A stretch of DNA of 39,429 nt from Flammeovirgaceae bacterium (GTDB lineage: Bacteria; Bacteroidota; Bacteroidia; Cytophagales; Cyclobacteriaceae): NCBI GenBank assembly GCA_021298015.1, contig JAJTGY010000037.1, positions 1-39,429 on the forward strand. The letters run 5' to 3'. The translations under genes and the position numbers were made by a program. Below, piece after piece: positions 16,911 to 26,319 of the stretch. Under the pieces are notes generated by a model. The model saw only the letters and a program-made list of their open reading frames with translations. It was not told the DNA's origin and made no database searches. Position 1 is the stretch's first letter. Each line of letters starts with the position of its first letter.

Positions 16911-17366
16911 ATGAAAACGATGATTAAGCTTGCTTCAATTTACGCCATGGCCCTTCTGTTGCCGGCCAGCTGTGGAAAATCAACCCACGACCAACACAAC
17001 CACGGCAAAGCCGAGGGCGACAACCCGAACCAGGTGTTGTACAACCAGGTAATGGACATCCATGACGAGGTAATGCCAAAAATGGAGGACCTCTATAAGC
17101 TTAAGAAAAAAATGGAGGAAGAAATTGCCCAGGCACCCAATCTGACCGAAGAACGAAAGCAGGAATTGGAAGGCCTGATTGCCAAACTGGACTCCGCCAA
17201 TCTTGCTATGATGGACTGGATGCACGAGTTTAATCCACTGCCCGATTCCGCCAATCAGGAAGATGCGCGCGAGTACCTCGAAAACGAGATGGAACGGGTA
17301 AAAAAGGTTCGGGAAAAAATGCTGGACGCGATTAAAGAGGTACAGCAAAAGGTGCAGCCGGAATAA
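16911..17366 (+). CDS. Small coiled-coil lipoprotein, function unknown
   Basis: A 151-residue protein from the ATG at 16911 (ATG 16920 is an alternative). It begins with a hydrophobic signal ending in LLPASC, which looks like a lipobox with Cys at 21, so it is probably lipidated and periplasmic or outer-membrane attached. A short His/Asp-rich segment follows (HDQHNHGK). From about residue 45 on it is helical and highly charged, with heptad-like spacing (DEVMPKMEDLYKLKKKMEEE and ENEMERVKKVREKM), so probably coiled coil. Similar proteins in Bacteroidota are sometimes labelled viral A-type inclusion protein, which says nothing about function. The His-rich stretch hints at metal contact, but this is weak. 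It is convergent with the SET gene, with a 12-nt gap and no visible terminator. Confidence 0.75.
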   Translation: MKTMIKLASIYAMALLLPASCGKSTHDQHNHGKAEGDNPNQVLYNQVMDIHDEVMPKMEDLYKLKKKMEEEIAQAPNLTEERKQELEGLIAKLDSANLAMMDWMHEFNPLPDSANQEDAREYLENEMERVKKVREKMLDAIKEVQQKVQPE

Positions 17367-17378
17367 TCGCCTAACCGA

Positions 17379-17882
17379 TCAGTGCTTTTGCGACTGTCGC
17401 TTGGCCAGCTTGTGGTGCGGTAGCTCAACTTTGCCTGACTTCACCCCGCGTTTGGCTTTGTTCTTCTGATCAAGCCGAATGTTATATCGAATCACCTGCC
17501 AATACTCAGCCCCGTACCCCACAAAAATCTCTGACCCGGCCGGGATATCTTTAATGGCCTTGATGAAGCACTTCCGTTTTTCCGTGTCATACTCCCCGTT
17601 ATTGGTCAGGCCTTCCACGCGGGTCAACCCCCGGGCATCGTTGGCGTAGCGGCCCAATGCTTTGCGGTGCGTCCACGCATCAATGCAATACCGGTTATTG
17701 AAAAAAAAGACGTACCCGTTGCGATCGTCCGCCATCTTCTCGACCTCCTTCCAGGTGACAGGCGTACCCTTGTACTCCACAATGCGTGTTCCTTTCTTAA
17801 TATCGATGCGGGTGAACAACCCCTTGCCGGCACCGGGTAACCCCGATCGCTTGACGTAAAGATGTTTTTCGAGTAGAGCCAT
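17379..17882 (-). CDS. SET-domain protein (putative lysine methyltransferase)
   Basis: A 167-residue protein from ATG 17882. The longer TTG frame to 17900 is rejected because the family N-terminus matches MALLEK. SET motifs are in order: GAGKGLFTRIDIKKGTRIVEY (18-38; Gly-rich SAM loop), GRYANDA (77-83; the position of the NHSC-type motif) and FVGYGAEYW (120-128; the catalytic-Tyr region). The tail (130-167) is strongly basic, which could contact RNA or ribosomal protein. The known chemistry of the family is S-adenosylmethionine-dependent protein lysine methylation; the substrate here is unknown. It lies just beyond the rpsJ terminator on the same strand, so proximity to ribosomal genes is suggestive only. 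Confidence 0.82.
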   Translation of the reverse strand: MALLEKHLYVKRSGLPGAGKGLFTRIDIKKGTRIVEYKGTPVTWKEVEKMADDRNGYVFFFNNRYCIDAWTHRKALGRYANDARGLTRVEGLTNNGEYDTEKRKCFIKAIKDIPAGSEIFVGYGAEYWQVIRYNIRLDQKNKAKRGVKSGKVELPHHKLAKRQSQKH

Positions 17883-17922
17883 AAAAATTTGCGCGCGCAA
17901 GATGCTAAAAAAGGATCAACGA

Positions 17923-17950
17923 AAAAGCCCCGTCTACCGACAGGGCTTTT
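17923..17950 (-). terminator. Terminator of the str operon after rpsJ
   Basis: An 8-bp stem AAAAGCCC/GGGCTTTT (17923-17930 with 17943-17950) continues inward past a C-A mismatch with GTC/GAC and a TACC loop. On the minus strand it is followed by a T-run. It lies 22 nt after the rpsJ stop and ends the rpsL-rpsG-fusA-rpsJ transcript. Confidence 0.85.
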
Positions 17951-17972
17951 CTTATACTTGAAATGAGTTGAA

Positions 17973-18278
17973 CTACACTTTGATCTCAACATCAACGCCA
18001 CTGGGCAACTCCAGCTTCATCAGCGCATCTACTGTTTTAGCACTGTTGGAATAAATATCAACCAGGCGCTTAAACGTGCACAACTGAAACTGTTCGCGCG
18101 ACTTCTTATTGACGTGCGGAGAGCGCAATACGGTGAACTTCTCTTTTTCCGTGGGCAACGGAATAGGACCGCTTACCACAGCACCGGTTGCCTTAACAGC
18201 CCGAACGATTTTCTCAGACGATTTATCAACCAGATTGTGGTCGTACGACTTGAGCTTGATTCTGATTTTCTGATTCAT
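17973..18278 (-). CDS. rpsJ: Ribosomal protein uS10
   Basis: This is a 30S head protein, also known as the NusE antitermination factor that binds NusG's C-terminal domain. The 101-residue sequence matches the family throughout ([12 protein letters not shown] at the start, SGPIPLPT near 36, [10 protein letters not shown] near 55, [11 protein letters not shown] at the end). It starts 22 nt after fusA on the minus strand and is the last gene of the str unit. In many bacteria rpsJ heads the S10 operon (rplC, rplD and so on), but here a terminator and an unrelated gene follow. Confidence 0.98.
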   Translation of the reverse strand: MNQKIRIKLKSYDHNLVDKSSEKIVRAVKATGAVVSGPIPLPTEKEKFTVLRSPHVNKKSREQFQLCTFKRLVDIYSNSAKTVDALMKLELPSGVDVEIKV

Positions 18279-18300
18279 AATCTAAACGCCTTTTAGATAT

Positions 18301-20415
18301 TTATTTAGCGGCAACAGTGCCTTTAACTTCTTCAATCACCTTATCCGCCAGGTTCTTCGGCACGGGTGCATAGTGCGAGAACGTGAGGGTGGCCGATGCA
18401 CGGCCGGACGTAATCGTACGAAGGTCGGTCACATAACCAAACAACTCCGACAACGGCACATCGGCTTTTATCACCTGGGCGCCACCGCGGGTATCCATGC
18501 CCTTCATGATCCCCCGTCTGCGGTTCAGGTCACCCGTCACCGAGCCGGTATATTCATCCGGTGAAATTACTTCCACACCCATGATCGGCTCCAGCAACTG
18601 CGGACCGCACTTAGCAGCCGCCTCCTTAAAGCCGATGCGGGCAGCCAATTCAAACGACAAAGAGTCGGAGTCCACATCGTGGTAAGAGCCGTGGAACAGG
18701 CGTACCGTCATGGAGTCAATGGGGTAACCCGCCAGCGGGCCGTTGACCATTGCCTGAGCAAAACCTTTTTCGACTGCCGGAATAAATTCGCGGGGGATAA
18801 CACCACCGACAATATCATTCACAAACTCAAGACCGGGCTTGTCTTCGGGGCCAAGCTCACGCGGACCGATTTCAAACACGATATCGGCAAACTTACCACG
18901 ACCACCCGTCTGCTTCTTATACACTTCTTTATGCTCAACCGACTTGGTAAGGGCTTCTTTGTAAGCCACCTGGGGAGCACCCTGGTTGATCTCAACCTTG
19001 AACTCGCGCTTCAGGCGGTCAATGATAATTTCAAGGTGCAATTCGCCCATACCACGCAAAATGGTCTGGCCGGTTTCCTGATCCGTATTCACGCGAAGCG
19101 TAGGATCTTCTTCCACCAGCTTGGCAATAGCCATACCCAGTTTGTCGGCATCGGCCTGCTTTTTGGGCTCAATAGCGTAACCGATAACCGGCTCAGGGAA
19201 GATCATGGACTCTAACACCACAGGCCGTTTTTCGTCACAGAGGGTATCCCCTGTTTTAATATCCTTAAAGCCAACCACAGCACCAATGTCCCCTGCCTGT
19301 AGGCGTTCGATTTGATTCTGCTTATTGGCATGCATCTGGAACACGCGGGAAATCCGTTCTTTTTGTCCGGAACGGGTATTCTGGATGTAAGAACCTGATT
19401 CAAGCACACCCGAGTATGCACGCACGAAGCATAGGCGGCCCACGAAAGGATCGGTAGCAATCTTAAAGGCCAATCCTACAAAGGGTTCCTTTTCGTCAGG
19501 ACGAATTTCAACTTCACCTTCGGTGTCGGGGTCAGTACCCAAGATCACGTCCTTGTCCATCGGTGATGGAAGTAGCTCCATGACGTAATCCAGCATGGTT
19601 TGTACGCCCTTGTTCTTGAACGAGGAGCCACACACCATGGGTACAATCTTCATATCCACCACGGCTCTGCGCAGCGCGCTGAGAATTTCCTGTTCGGTGA
19701 TCGAGTTCGGATCCTCGAAGAACTTCTCAATCAGCGTTTCGTCATACTCGGCTACTGCCTCGAGCAATTTCTCGCGGTATTCGTAGGCCTCGTCCTTCAT
19801 ATCATCCGGAATCGGCACTACTTCATAGGTCATGCCTTTATCATGCTCATTCCAGATAACACCGCGGTTATTCACCAAGTCAACTACACCTTTGAAGTTA
19901 TCTTCGGCACCAATCGGCAACTGCAGGGCTACTGCTTTGCTGCCGAGTTTCTCCTTCACCTGCTGACAAACACCAAGGAAATCAGCACCGGAGCGGTCCA
20001 TTTTGTTCACAAAGCCAATGCGGGCGACTTTATAATTGTCGGCCAAACGCCAGTTCGTTTCGGACTGGGGCTCAACACCGTCCACCGCACTAAAAAGGAA
20101 TACTAAGCCGTCCAATACACGCAGCGAACGATTCACTTCTACGGTGAAGTCCACGTGGCCCGGTGTATCAATAATGTTGACATGGTATTTGTTACCACGA
20201 TAGTTCCAATAGACGGTAGTGGCGGCAGACGTGATGGTGATACCCCGCTCCTGTTCCTGCTCCATCCAGTCCATGGTGGCCGCACCATCATGCACCTCAC
20301 CAATTTTGTGGTTTACACCGGCATAATACAAAATGCGCTCGGTGGTCGTTGTCTTACCCGCATCAATGTGAGCGGCAATACCGATATTACGTGTATATCT
20401 TAAATCTCTGGCCAT
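18301..20415 (-). CDS. fusA: Elongation factor G
   Basis: This translational GTPase catalyses translocation and, with RRF, ribosome recycling. The 704-residue length is standard. G-domain motifs are visible: [15 protein letters not shown] (G1, near 15), [12 protein letters not shown] (G3, near 83) and NKMDRSG (G4, near 137). Domains II-V follow, with [17 protein letters not shown] in domain IV and [14 protein letters not shown] in domain V. It lies 8 nt after rpsG and 22 nt before rpsJ. The conserved N-terminus and ATG at 20415 fit the family. Confidence 0.98.
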   Translation of the reverse strand: MARDLRYTRNIGIAAHIDAGKTTTTERILYYAGVNHKIGEVHDGAATMDWMEQEQERGITITSAATTVYWNYRGNKYHVNIIDTPGHVDFTVEVNRSLRVLDGLVFLFSAVDGVEPQSETNWRLADNYKVARIGFVNKMDRSGADFLGVCQQVKEKLGSKAVALQLPIGAEDNFKGVVDLVNNRGVIWNEHDKGMTYEVVPIPDDMKDEAYEYREKLLEAVAEYDETLIEKFFEDPNSITEQEILSALRRAVVDMKIVPMVCGSSFKNKGVQTMLDYVMELLPSPMDKDVILGTDPDTEGEVEIRPDEKEPFVGLAFKIATDPFVGRLCFVRAYSGVLESGSYIQNTRSGQKERISRVFQMHANKQNQIERLQAGDIGAVVGFKDIKTGDTLCDEKRPVVLESMIFPEPVIGYAIEPKKQADADKLGMAIAKLVEEDPTLRVNTDQETGQTILRGMGELHLEIIIDRLKREFKVEINQGAPQVAYKEALTKSVEHKEVYKKQTGGRGKFADIVFEIGPRELGPEDKPGLEFVNDIVGGVIPREFIPAVEKGFAQAMVNGPLAGYPIDSMTVRLFHGSYHDVDSDSLSFELAARIGFKEAAAKCGPQLLEPIMGVEVISPDEYTGSVTGDLNRRRGIMKGMDTRGGAQVIKADVPLSELFGYVTDLRTITSGRASATLTFSHYAPVPKNLADKVIEEVKGTVAAK

Positions 20416-20423
20416 GGGTTCGC

Positions 20424-20894
20424 TTAGAAACGGAAATGGGAGAATGCTTTGTTGGCTTCGGCCATTCGGTGTGTGTCGTCCTTTTTCTTCATCGCAGCAC
20501 CTTCACCTTTGGACGCAGCTAAAATCTCGGCTGCCAACTTATCCATCATGGTTTTTTCACCGCGCATACGGCTGTAGTCGATCAGCCACTTAATACTGAG
20601 GTTGATTTTGCGATCCGGGCGAATTTCTACAGGCACCTGAAAGGTTGCCCCGCCAACTCTGCGGCTCTTCACCTCAACTGACGGCATCAGGTTATTTAAT
20701 GCGCGTTTCCACACCTCAAGACCCGGCTCGCCACCTGCCTTCTTTTCAACCTGGGCAATGGCATCGTAAAAAATAGTGTAGGCAGTACTCTTCTTGCCTT
20801 GCTCCATCAGGTAGTTCACAAACTTGGTTACCAAGGTGTCGCTGAACTTAGGGTCAGGCAACAAATATCTCTTCTTAGGCTTCGACTTTCTCAT
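20424..20894 (-). CDS. rpsG: Ribosomal protein uS7
   Basis: This primary 16S rRNA binding protein nucleates assembly of the 30S head. It has 156 residues, the usual length, with [17 protein letters not shown] at the start, the [15 protein letters not shown] segment near 80 and [23 protein letters not shown] near 109. In other bacteria S7 represses its own operon by binding the rpsL-rpsG junction. Here that junction is only 13 nt, so any such site would have to use coding sequence. Confidence 0.98.
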   Translation of the reverse strand: MRKSKPKKRYLLPDPKFSDTLVTKFVNYLMEQGKKSTAYTIFYDAIAQVEKKAGGEPGLEVWKRALNNLMPSVEVKSRRVGGATFQVPVEIRPDRKINLSIKWLIDYSRMRGEKTMMDKLAAEILAASKGEGAAMKKKDDTHRMAEANKAFSHFRF

Positions 20895-20907
20895 GGGTCT
20901 TTATCGA

Positions 20908-21336
20908 TTACTTTTTACCACCAGATTTAGCAGGGGCACCTTTGGCGGCCGCACCAGCAGCACCAGCCTTCGGACGCTTGGCTCCGTACTTCGAGCGGCC
21001 TTGCAGACGGCCATTTACTCCAGCCGTATCCAACGCACCACGAATGATGTGGTAGCGAACACCGGGCAGGTCTTTTACACGACCACCGCGGATCAGCACG
21101 ATCGAGTGCTCTTGCAAGTTGTGGCCCTCACCGGGGATATAGGCATTCACCTCTTTGCTATTGGTGAGGCGTACGCGAGCCACTTTGCGCATGGCCGAAT
21201 TCGGCTTTTTAGGCGTTGTGGTGTACACCCGAGTACACACGCCCCTGCGCTGCGGACAGGAATCCAGGGCAGGAGACTTCGACTTAAAAGTTAGTTTCTT
21301 GCGGCCTTTTCTTACAAGTTGCTGAATGGTAGGCAT
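20908..21336 (-). CDS. rpsL: Ribosomal protein uS12
   Basis: This is a decoding-centre protein of the 30S subunit. The 142-residue sequence has the invariant [19 protein letters not shown] and [13 protein letters not shown] motifs. The lysines altered in streptomycin-resistant mutants of other bacteria are present in their usual form, so the sequence looks drug-sensitive. The C-terminus is about 18 residues longer than the E. coli protein, with a low-complexity Ala/Gly/Lys tail ([20 protein letters not shown]). It is the first gene of the str unit, preceded by a strong promoter with a 33-nt leader. Confidence 0.98.
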   Translation of the reverse strand: MPTIQQLVRKGRKKLTFKSKSPALDSCPQRRGVCTRVYTTTPKKPNSAMRKVARVRLTNSKEVNAYIPGEGHNLQEHSIVLIRGGRVKDLPGVRYHIIRGALDTAGVNGRLQGRSKYGAKRPKAGAAGAAAKGAPAKSGGKK

Positions 21337-21375
21337 TTACAATCAGTTTGGTTACCCTTCAAATTTTTAGGACTG

Positions 21376-21406
21376 CAAAGGTATCCAAAACGGGGTGTTA
21401 TACAAA
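21376..21406 (-). promoter_or_regulatory. str operon promoter
   Basis: Read on the minus strand: TTTG (21406-21403), 19 nt, TACCTTTG (21383-21376), then CAGTCC. This is a full match to the Bacteroidota housekeeping promoter. Transcription would begin near 21369, about 33 nt before the rpsL ATG. The word TACCTTTGCAGTCC is identical in the tRNA-Trp/secE promoter. Confidence 0.85.
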
Positions 21407-21437
21407 AGCTTCAAAGAAAGAATTTTAGGCTACCGAG

Positions 21438-21461
21438 GCCCAAAAGACCGCGAATTTGGGC
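21438..21461 (-). terminator. Possible weak terminator after DUF3467
   Basis: GCCCAAA (21438-21444) pairs with TTTGGGC (21455-21461), a 7-bp stem with a 10-nt loop. It lies about 55 nt past the DUF3467 stop and before the str promoter, but no T-run follows on the minus strand. Efficiency is doubtful, and read-through from rpoC/DUF3467 into rpsL is possible. Confidence 0.4.
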
Positions 21462-21514
21462 TAAAATGCCGGCAAAGTGTCAATCTATTCCGATAGTTAA
21501 GGCTACTTGGCAAA

Positions 21515-21844
21515 TTACGCCTCACCCATCGTGCCCCCAAAGTTCATGGGGAATTTCGGCATCTCTTCAGTTTGCTTGATGGGGCCGAAGGTGGCTTCGT
21601 ATTTACTGATGTTATCCTTGAGGGCTGCCAGCAGACGATTGGCATGCTCAGGTGTAATGATGATGCGGGATTTCACCCGGGCTTTAGGAACCCCCGGCAT
21701 AAGGCGAATAAAGTCGATGACGAACTCACTGTTGGAGTGCGCAATCATGGCCAGGTTCGAGTAAATACCTTCCGCTATTTCTTCACTCAACTCAATGTTG
21801 ATCTGGTTAGCGGCTGATTGAGGCTCTTTGGGTGTGTTGGCCAT
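21515..21844 (-). CDS. DUF3467 family protein
   Basis: A 109-residue cytosolic protein of unknown function. The sequence matches the DUF3467 family as I know it: INIELSEEIAEGIYSNLAMIAHSNSEFVIDF, then PGVPKARVKSRIIITPEHA and a C-terminal Gly/Met-rich end. It lies between rpoC and rpsL on the same strand, 74 nt after rpoC, behind a hairpin that may terminate most rpoBC transcripts. From memory this placement next to RNA polymerase genes recurs in Bacteroidota, suggesting but not proving a role linked to transcription or translation. Confidence 0.88.
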   Translation of the reverse strand: MANTPKEPQSAANQINIELSEEIAEGIYSNLAMIAHSNSEFVIDFIRLMPGVPKARVKSRIIITPEHANRLLAALKDNISKYEATFGPIKQTEEMPKFPMNFGGTMGEA

Positions 21845-21865
21845 AGTTTTTGCATTTTAGTAAAA

Positions 21866-21899
21866 TACCCGTTCGACCACCGGGGTGATCAAACGGGTA
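21866..21899 (-). terminator. Hairpin terminator after rpoC
   Basis: TACCCGTT (21866-21873) pairs perfectly with AACGGGTA (21892-21899), and an inner GACCAC/GTGATC arm with one mismatch extends it. On the minus strand the stem is followed by a short TTTTA tract. It lies 19 nt after the rpoC stop, in the 74-nt gap before DUF3467. It is likely to be a terminator, possibly partial. Confidence 0.7.
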
Positions 21900-21918
21900 C
21901 TTGCCATTCATATGTCAA

Positions 21919-24900
21919 TTAATCCTGTAGCTCACGCTCGCGGGTACGAGGCGAGGCCGGGGCTGAGGTCGCCTCCACCATGCGATCGTACTCCTCTTCG
22001 GAACCCACAATGAGATCGTTAAATCTCCGTTGACCAGTTCCGGCCGGAATAAGGTGACCCACGATTACGTTCTCCTTCAACCCGGCCAGGGTATCAGCCT
22101 TACCGCGAATGGCGGCTTCGCTCAACACCTTGGTGGTTTCCTGGAATGAGGCAGCCGACAACCAGCTCTCCGTCTTCAACGAAGCTTGCGTAATACCTTG
22201 CAGTGTAGGAGCCGAAACGGCAGGCAGCGCATCGCGAACTTCCACAGCGCGCAGATCCTTGCGTTTCAGTGCCGAGTTCTCATCACGCAACTCGCGCGCG
22301 GTGATGATCTGCCCCGGCTTGAACTTCTGTGAATCCCCGGCATCCGTAACAAACTTCTTATCCAGAATGGTGTCATTCACCTCACGGAACTCAAATTTGT
22401 CAACGTACTCGCCCTGCAGGAAGCTGGTGTCTCCACTGTCGAGGATCTCCACTTTCTGCATCATCTGGCTTACGATGGCCTCAATGTGCTTGTCGTTAAT
22501 CTTTACACCCTGCAGGCGGTATACTTCCTGAATTTCATTTACGAGGTATTCCTGAACGGCCGTAGGGCCTTTAATCGCCAGGATGTCTGAAGGTGTGATG
22601 GCACCATCCGACAGGGGCTGGCCAGCCTTCACAAAGTCGTTATCCTGAACGAGGATGTGCTTGCTCAACGGCACGAGGTAACGCTTCTGCACACCATCGC
22701 GGCTCTCGATGAAGATTTCACGGTTACCACGCTTGATACCTCCGTAGGTAACTACGCCATCAATCTCGCTTACCACCGCGGGATTTGAAGGATTCCGTGC
22801 TTCAAACAATTCGGTTACGCGCGGCAAACCACCCGTGATATCGCGGCTCTTGCCAACCGCGCGCGGGATTTTTGCCAACACCTGACCAGCTTTTATCTGA
22901 TCGCCACGGTCAACGGCCAGGTGAGCCCCAACCGGTATGTTGTAGCCCTTCGTGTCTGTTTTTCCTTTCACGATAATGGCCGGGTTCTTCGTTTTGTCGC
23001 GCGTTTCGGTAATCACCTTTTCGCGGTGACCGGTTTGCTCGTCCGATTCTTCTTTGTAGGTAATGCCTTCAATGATCGACTCGTACTCGATTTCACCATC
23101 ATATTCCGACAGAATCACCGCATTGTACGGATCCCAATTACACAACTCCTCCCCTTTGTCCACCTTCTGGCCATCTTTGATCAGTAAGAATGCACCGTAA
23201 GGAACGTTGTTGGTAATCAGTACGCGACCCTTCTCCTTATCCAGGATTCGAATTTCACCGGTACGACCCATCACCACGATCTTCTTATTTCCTTCCGCAT
23301 CGGTAGTCTCTACCGTACGAATTCCTTCAAACTCAACTACGCCCGGGAACTTCGCTTTAATGCTGGCTTCGGTGGCAATGTTCGAGGCTGTACCGCCCAC
23401 GTGGAACGTTCGTAGCGTCAATTGTGTACCCGGTTCACCGATCGACTGGGCCGCGATTACACCAACCGCCTCTCCCGCCTGCACCATCTTACCGGTCGAA
23501 AGGTTACGTCCATAGCACTTTGCGCAACCACCCACGCGGCTTTCGCACGTTAACAGCGAGCGGATTTCGACCTCTTCAATGCTCGTTTCTTCAATCTGCT
23601 TCGCGATGTCTTCGGTAATCTCCTGGTTGGCCGCACAGATCAACTGCTCGCTGAGGGGATCGTACACATCGTGTACGGATACACGACCCACAATACGTTC
23701 CGACAGCGGTTCCACGATATCCTCGTTGTCCTTAAGGGCCGTTACTTTCAAACCACGCAATGTTCCGCAATCATCTTCCGTGATCACCAGGTCTTGCGCC
23801 ACATCCACCAACCTGCGGGTGAGGTAACCGGCATCGGCCGTTTTCAAAGCCGTATCGGCCAAACCCTTCCGCGCACCGTGTGTGGAGATAAAGTATTCCA
23901 ATACATCCAAACCTTCTTTGAAGTTGGAGAGAATGGGGTTCTCAATAATCGACCCTACGGAACCAGCCAAATTCTTCTGCGGTTTGGCCATCAGTCCGCG
24001 CATACCGCCCAACTGGCGAATCTGCTCACGCGAACCACGGGCACCCGAGTGCATCATCATGTAGATGGAGTTGAATCCTTGTTGATCCTCCTCCAACTGC
24101 TTCATCAGCGTGTTGGTGAGCATCGTGTTGGTTCTCGTCCAAATATCAATTACCTGATTGTACCGTTCATTGTCCGTGATGAGACCCATCATGTAGTTGT
24201 TCCAAACGGCATCAACTTCTTCCTGAGCGTTAGCAACCAGCTTCTCTTTTTCGGCCGGAACCTTCACATCGCCCAAGCCCATGCTCAAACCCCCTTTGTA
24301 GGCCATCTGGAAACCGAGTTCCTTAATATCATCCAGGAACTTGGCTGTCTTCGAGAGGCCCGCGGCCTTGAACACATCGGCAATGATACCCTGCAGTTTT
24401 TTCTTAGTCAGCAGTTCGTCAACAAAGCCTACTTCCTCAGGCACCACCTGGTTGAAAATCACACGACCGGTTACGGTCTCGATCATCCTGCGGGTGAGCT
24501 TGTTGTCTTTTTTGTCGCGCGCATTCACACGAACCTTGATGATCGCATGTTTGGACAAGCGACCTTCGTTAAACGCAATAATGACTTCTTCAGGTGAGTA
24601 GAATACCTTGCCCTCTCCTTTTTCGCCTTTGCGTCCTTTGGTGAGGTAATAGAGACCCAACACCATGTCCTGCGAAGGAACGGTGATCGGTGCACCATTT
24701 GACGGGTTGAGGATATTGTGCGAAGACAACATCAACATGGACGCCTCCAGGATTGCCTCCTGACCGAGCGGCACGTGAACGGCCATCTGGTCACCGTCAA
24801 AGTCAGCGTTAAACGCAGTACAAACCAGCGGGTGCAATTGAATGGCCTTACCCTCGATCAACTTCGGCTGGAATGCCTGGATACCCAAACGGTGCAGCGT

Positions 24901-26223
24901 TGGAGCGCGGTTCAAGAGCACCGGGTGCCCTTTCAACACGTTCTCCAGAATATCCCAAACTACCGGATCTTTCCGGTCAACAATTTTCTTAGCGGACTTC
25001 ACCGTCTTCACAATGCCTCTTTCAATGAGTTTGCGAATAATGAACGGCTTGAATAATTCAGCTGCCATGTCCTTGGGCAAACCGCACTCGTGCAGTTTCA
25101 ACTCAGGACCTACCACAATCACCGAGCGACCGGAGTAGTCTACGCGCTTACCCAGCAAATTCTGACGGAAACGACCTTGCTTACCTTTAAGCATATCGCT
25201 CAACGACTTTAAGGCGCGGTTTCCATCGGAACGCACAGCATTCACCTTTCGGCTGTTATCGAACAGCGAATCAACCGCTTCCTGAAGCATACGCTTTTCG
25301 TTGCGCAGGATCACCTCAGGTGCTTTAATATCAATCAGGCGCTTCAATCGGTTGTTCCGGATGATCACACGTCTGTACAAATCGTTCAAGTCGGATGTGG
25401 CAAAGCGGCCACCATCCAACGGCACCAACGGGCGGAGTTCCGGGGGAATCACCGGCACCATCTTAATCACCATCCACTCGGGGCGGTTTTCCACGCGCGT
25501 GTTGGCTTCGCGGAACGCTTCTACCACTTTCAAACGCTTCAAGGCTTCAGCCTTACGCTGCTGCGAAGTGTCTGTGGCGGCCTGGTGGCGCAATTCATAC
25601 GACAATGTGTTCAGGTCAAGGCGGGCCAACAGCATCTCCAGAGCATCGGCACCCATCTTGGCAATAAACTTCTTCGGGTCAGTGTCATCCAGCATTTGGT
25701 TCTCGCGCGGCAACTTGTCCACGATGTCCAGGTATTCTTCCTCGGTCAGGAAGTCAAGACGGTTAACACCATCCTCTTCCTTGATTCCGGGCTGAATAAC
25801 AACATAGCGCTCATAATAAATGATCTGATCAAGCTTCTTGGTGGGTAACCCCAACAGGTAGCCAATCTTGTTCGGCAGAGAGCGGAAATACCAGATGTGA
25901 GCTACGGGCGTCACCAATTCGATGTGCCCCATGCGCTCGCGTCTGACTTTCTTTTCCGTTACCTCAACGCCACAGCGATCGCAGATAATACCCTTATACC
26001 GGATGCGCTTATACTTGCCGCAATGACATTCCCAATCTTTAACCGGACCAAAGATGCGTTCGCAGAACAAACCCCCCATCTCCGGCTTGTACGTCCGGTA
26101 GTTGATGGTTTCGGGCTGCGTAACTTCACCGTGCGAACTCTCGAGTATAGACTCGGGAGACGCCAGACTAATGGTAATCTTGGAAAAGTCGTTGTTGATC
26201 TTTTTATTTTTTCTGAAAGACAT
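21919..26223 (-). CDS. rpoC: RNA polymerase subunit beta'
   Basis: This is the largest subunit of the core RNA polymerase and holds the catalytic magnesium. The 1434-residue sequence has the N-terminal zinc ribbon (Cys66, Cys68, Cys81, Cys84), the absolutely conserved [15 protein letters not shown] with the three catalytic aspartates (near 470), the bridge-helix/trigger-loop region ([24 protein letters not shown]) and the second zinc site ([13 protein letters not shown]). The C-terminal clamp ends in an acidic/Arg-rich tail. ATG 26223 gives the expected start. It follows rpoB after 96 nt. Confidence 0.99.
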   Translation of the reverse strand: MSFRKNKKINNDFSKITISLASPESILESSHGEVTQPETINYRTYKPEMGGLFCERIFGPVKDWECHCGKYKRIRYKGIICDRCGVEVTEKKVRRERMGHIELVTPVAHIWYFRSLPNKIGYLLGLPTKKLDQIIYYERYVVIQPGIKEEDGVNRLDFLTEEEYLDIVDKLPRENQMLDDTDPKKFIAKMGADALEMLLARLDLNTLSYELRHQAATDTSQQRKAEALKRLKVVEAFREANTRVENRPEWMVIKMVPVIPPELRPLVPLDGGRFATSDLNDLYRRVIIRNNRLKRLIDIKAPEVILRNEKRMLQEAVDSLFDNSRKVNAVRSDGNRALKSLSDMLKGKQGRFRQNLLGKRVDYSGRSVIVVGPELKLHECGLPKDMAAELFKPFIIRKLIERGIVKTVKSAKKIVDRKDPVVWDILENVLKGHPVLLNRAPTLHRLGIQAFQPKLIEGKAIQLHPLVCTAFNADFDGDQMAVHVPLGQEAILEASMLMLSSHNILNPSNGAPITVPSQDMVLGLYYLTKGRKGEKGEGKVFYSPEEVIIAFNEGRLSKHAIIKVRVNARDKKDNKLTRRMIETVTGRVIFNQVVPEEVGFVDELLTKKKLQGIIADVFKAAGLSKTAKFLDDIKELGFQMAYKGGLSMGLGDVKVPAEKEKLVANAQEEVDAVWNNYMMGLITDNERYNQVIDIWTRTNTMLTNTLMKQLEEDQQGFNSIYMMMHSGARGSREQIRQLGGMRGLMAKPQKNLAGSVGSIIENPILSNFKEGLDVLEYFISTHGARKGLADTALKTADAGYLTRRLVDVAQDLVITEDDCGTLRGLKVTALKDNEDIVEPLSERIVGRVSVHDVYDPLSEQLICAANQEITEDIAKQIEETSIEEVEIRSLLTCESRVGGCAKCYGRNLSTGKMVQAGEAVGVIAAQSIGEPGTQLTLRTFHVGGTASNIATEASIKAKFPGVVEFEGIRTVETTDAEGNKKIVVMGRTGEIRILDKEKGRVLITNNVPYGAFLLIKDGQKVDKGEELCNWDPYNAVILSEYDGEIEYESIIEGITYKEESDEQTGHREKVITETRDKTKNPAIIVKGKTDTKGYNIPVGAHLAVDRGDQIKAGQVLAKIPRAVGKSRDITGGLPRVTELFEARNPSNPAVVSEIDGVVTYGGIKRGNREIFIESRDGVQKRYLVPLSKHILVQDNDFVKAGQPLSDGAITPSDILAIKGPTAVQEYLVNEIQEVYRLQGVKINDKHIEAIVSQMMQKVEILDSGDTSFLQGEYVDKFEFREVNDTILDKKFVTDAGDSQKFKPGQIITARELRDENSALKRKDLRAVEVRDALPAVSAPTLQGITQASLKTESWLSAASFQETTKVLSEAAIRGKADTLAGLKENVIVGHLIPAGTGQRRFNDLIVGSEEEYDRMVEATSAPASPRTRERELQD

Positions 26224-26281
26224 GCTGTGTGTTTTTTCAGTTAACTAACTCTGAATTATAGGTTCATGGTCCATAGTCGAC

Positions 26282-26316
26282 AGTCAATGGGTATTATAAA
26301 CCACTGACCATTGACT
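26282..26316. repeat. Inverted repeat in the rpoB-rpoC gap
   Basis: AGTCAATGG (26282-26290) is the exact reverse complement of CCATTGACT (26308-26316), with a 17-nt spacer. Next to it (26262-26281) lies GGTTCATGGTCCATAGTCGA, built of similar words (CATGG, GGTCCATAG). The block looks like a degenerate intergenic repeat placed in an otherwise tight operon. There is no T-run, so it is probably not a terminator. It could be an mRNA processing site. Confidence 0.6.
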
Positions 26317-26319
26317 CAA

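Noticed and set aside
23671-24597. 308-codon open frame opposite rpoC
   Set aside because: It is antisense to conserved rpoC, with no family resemblance.
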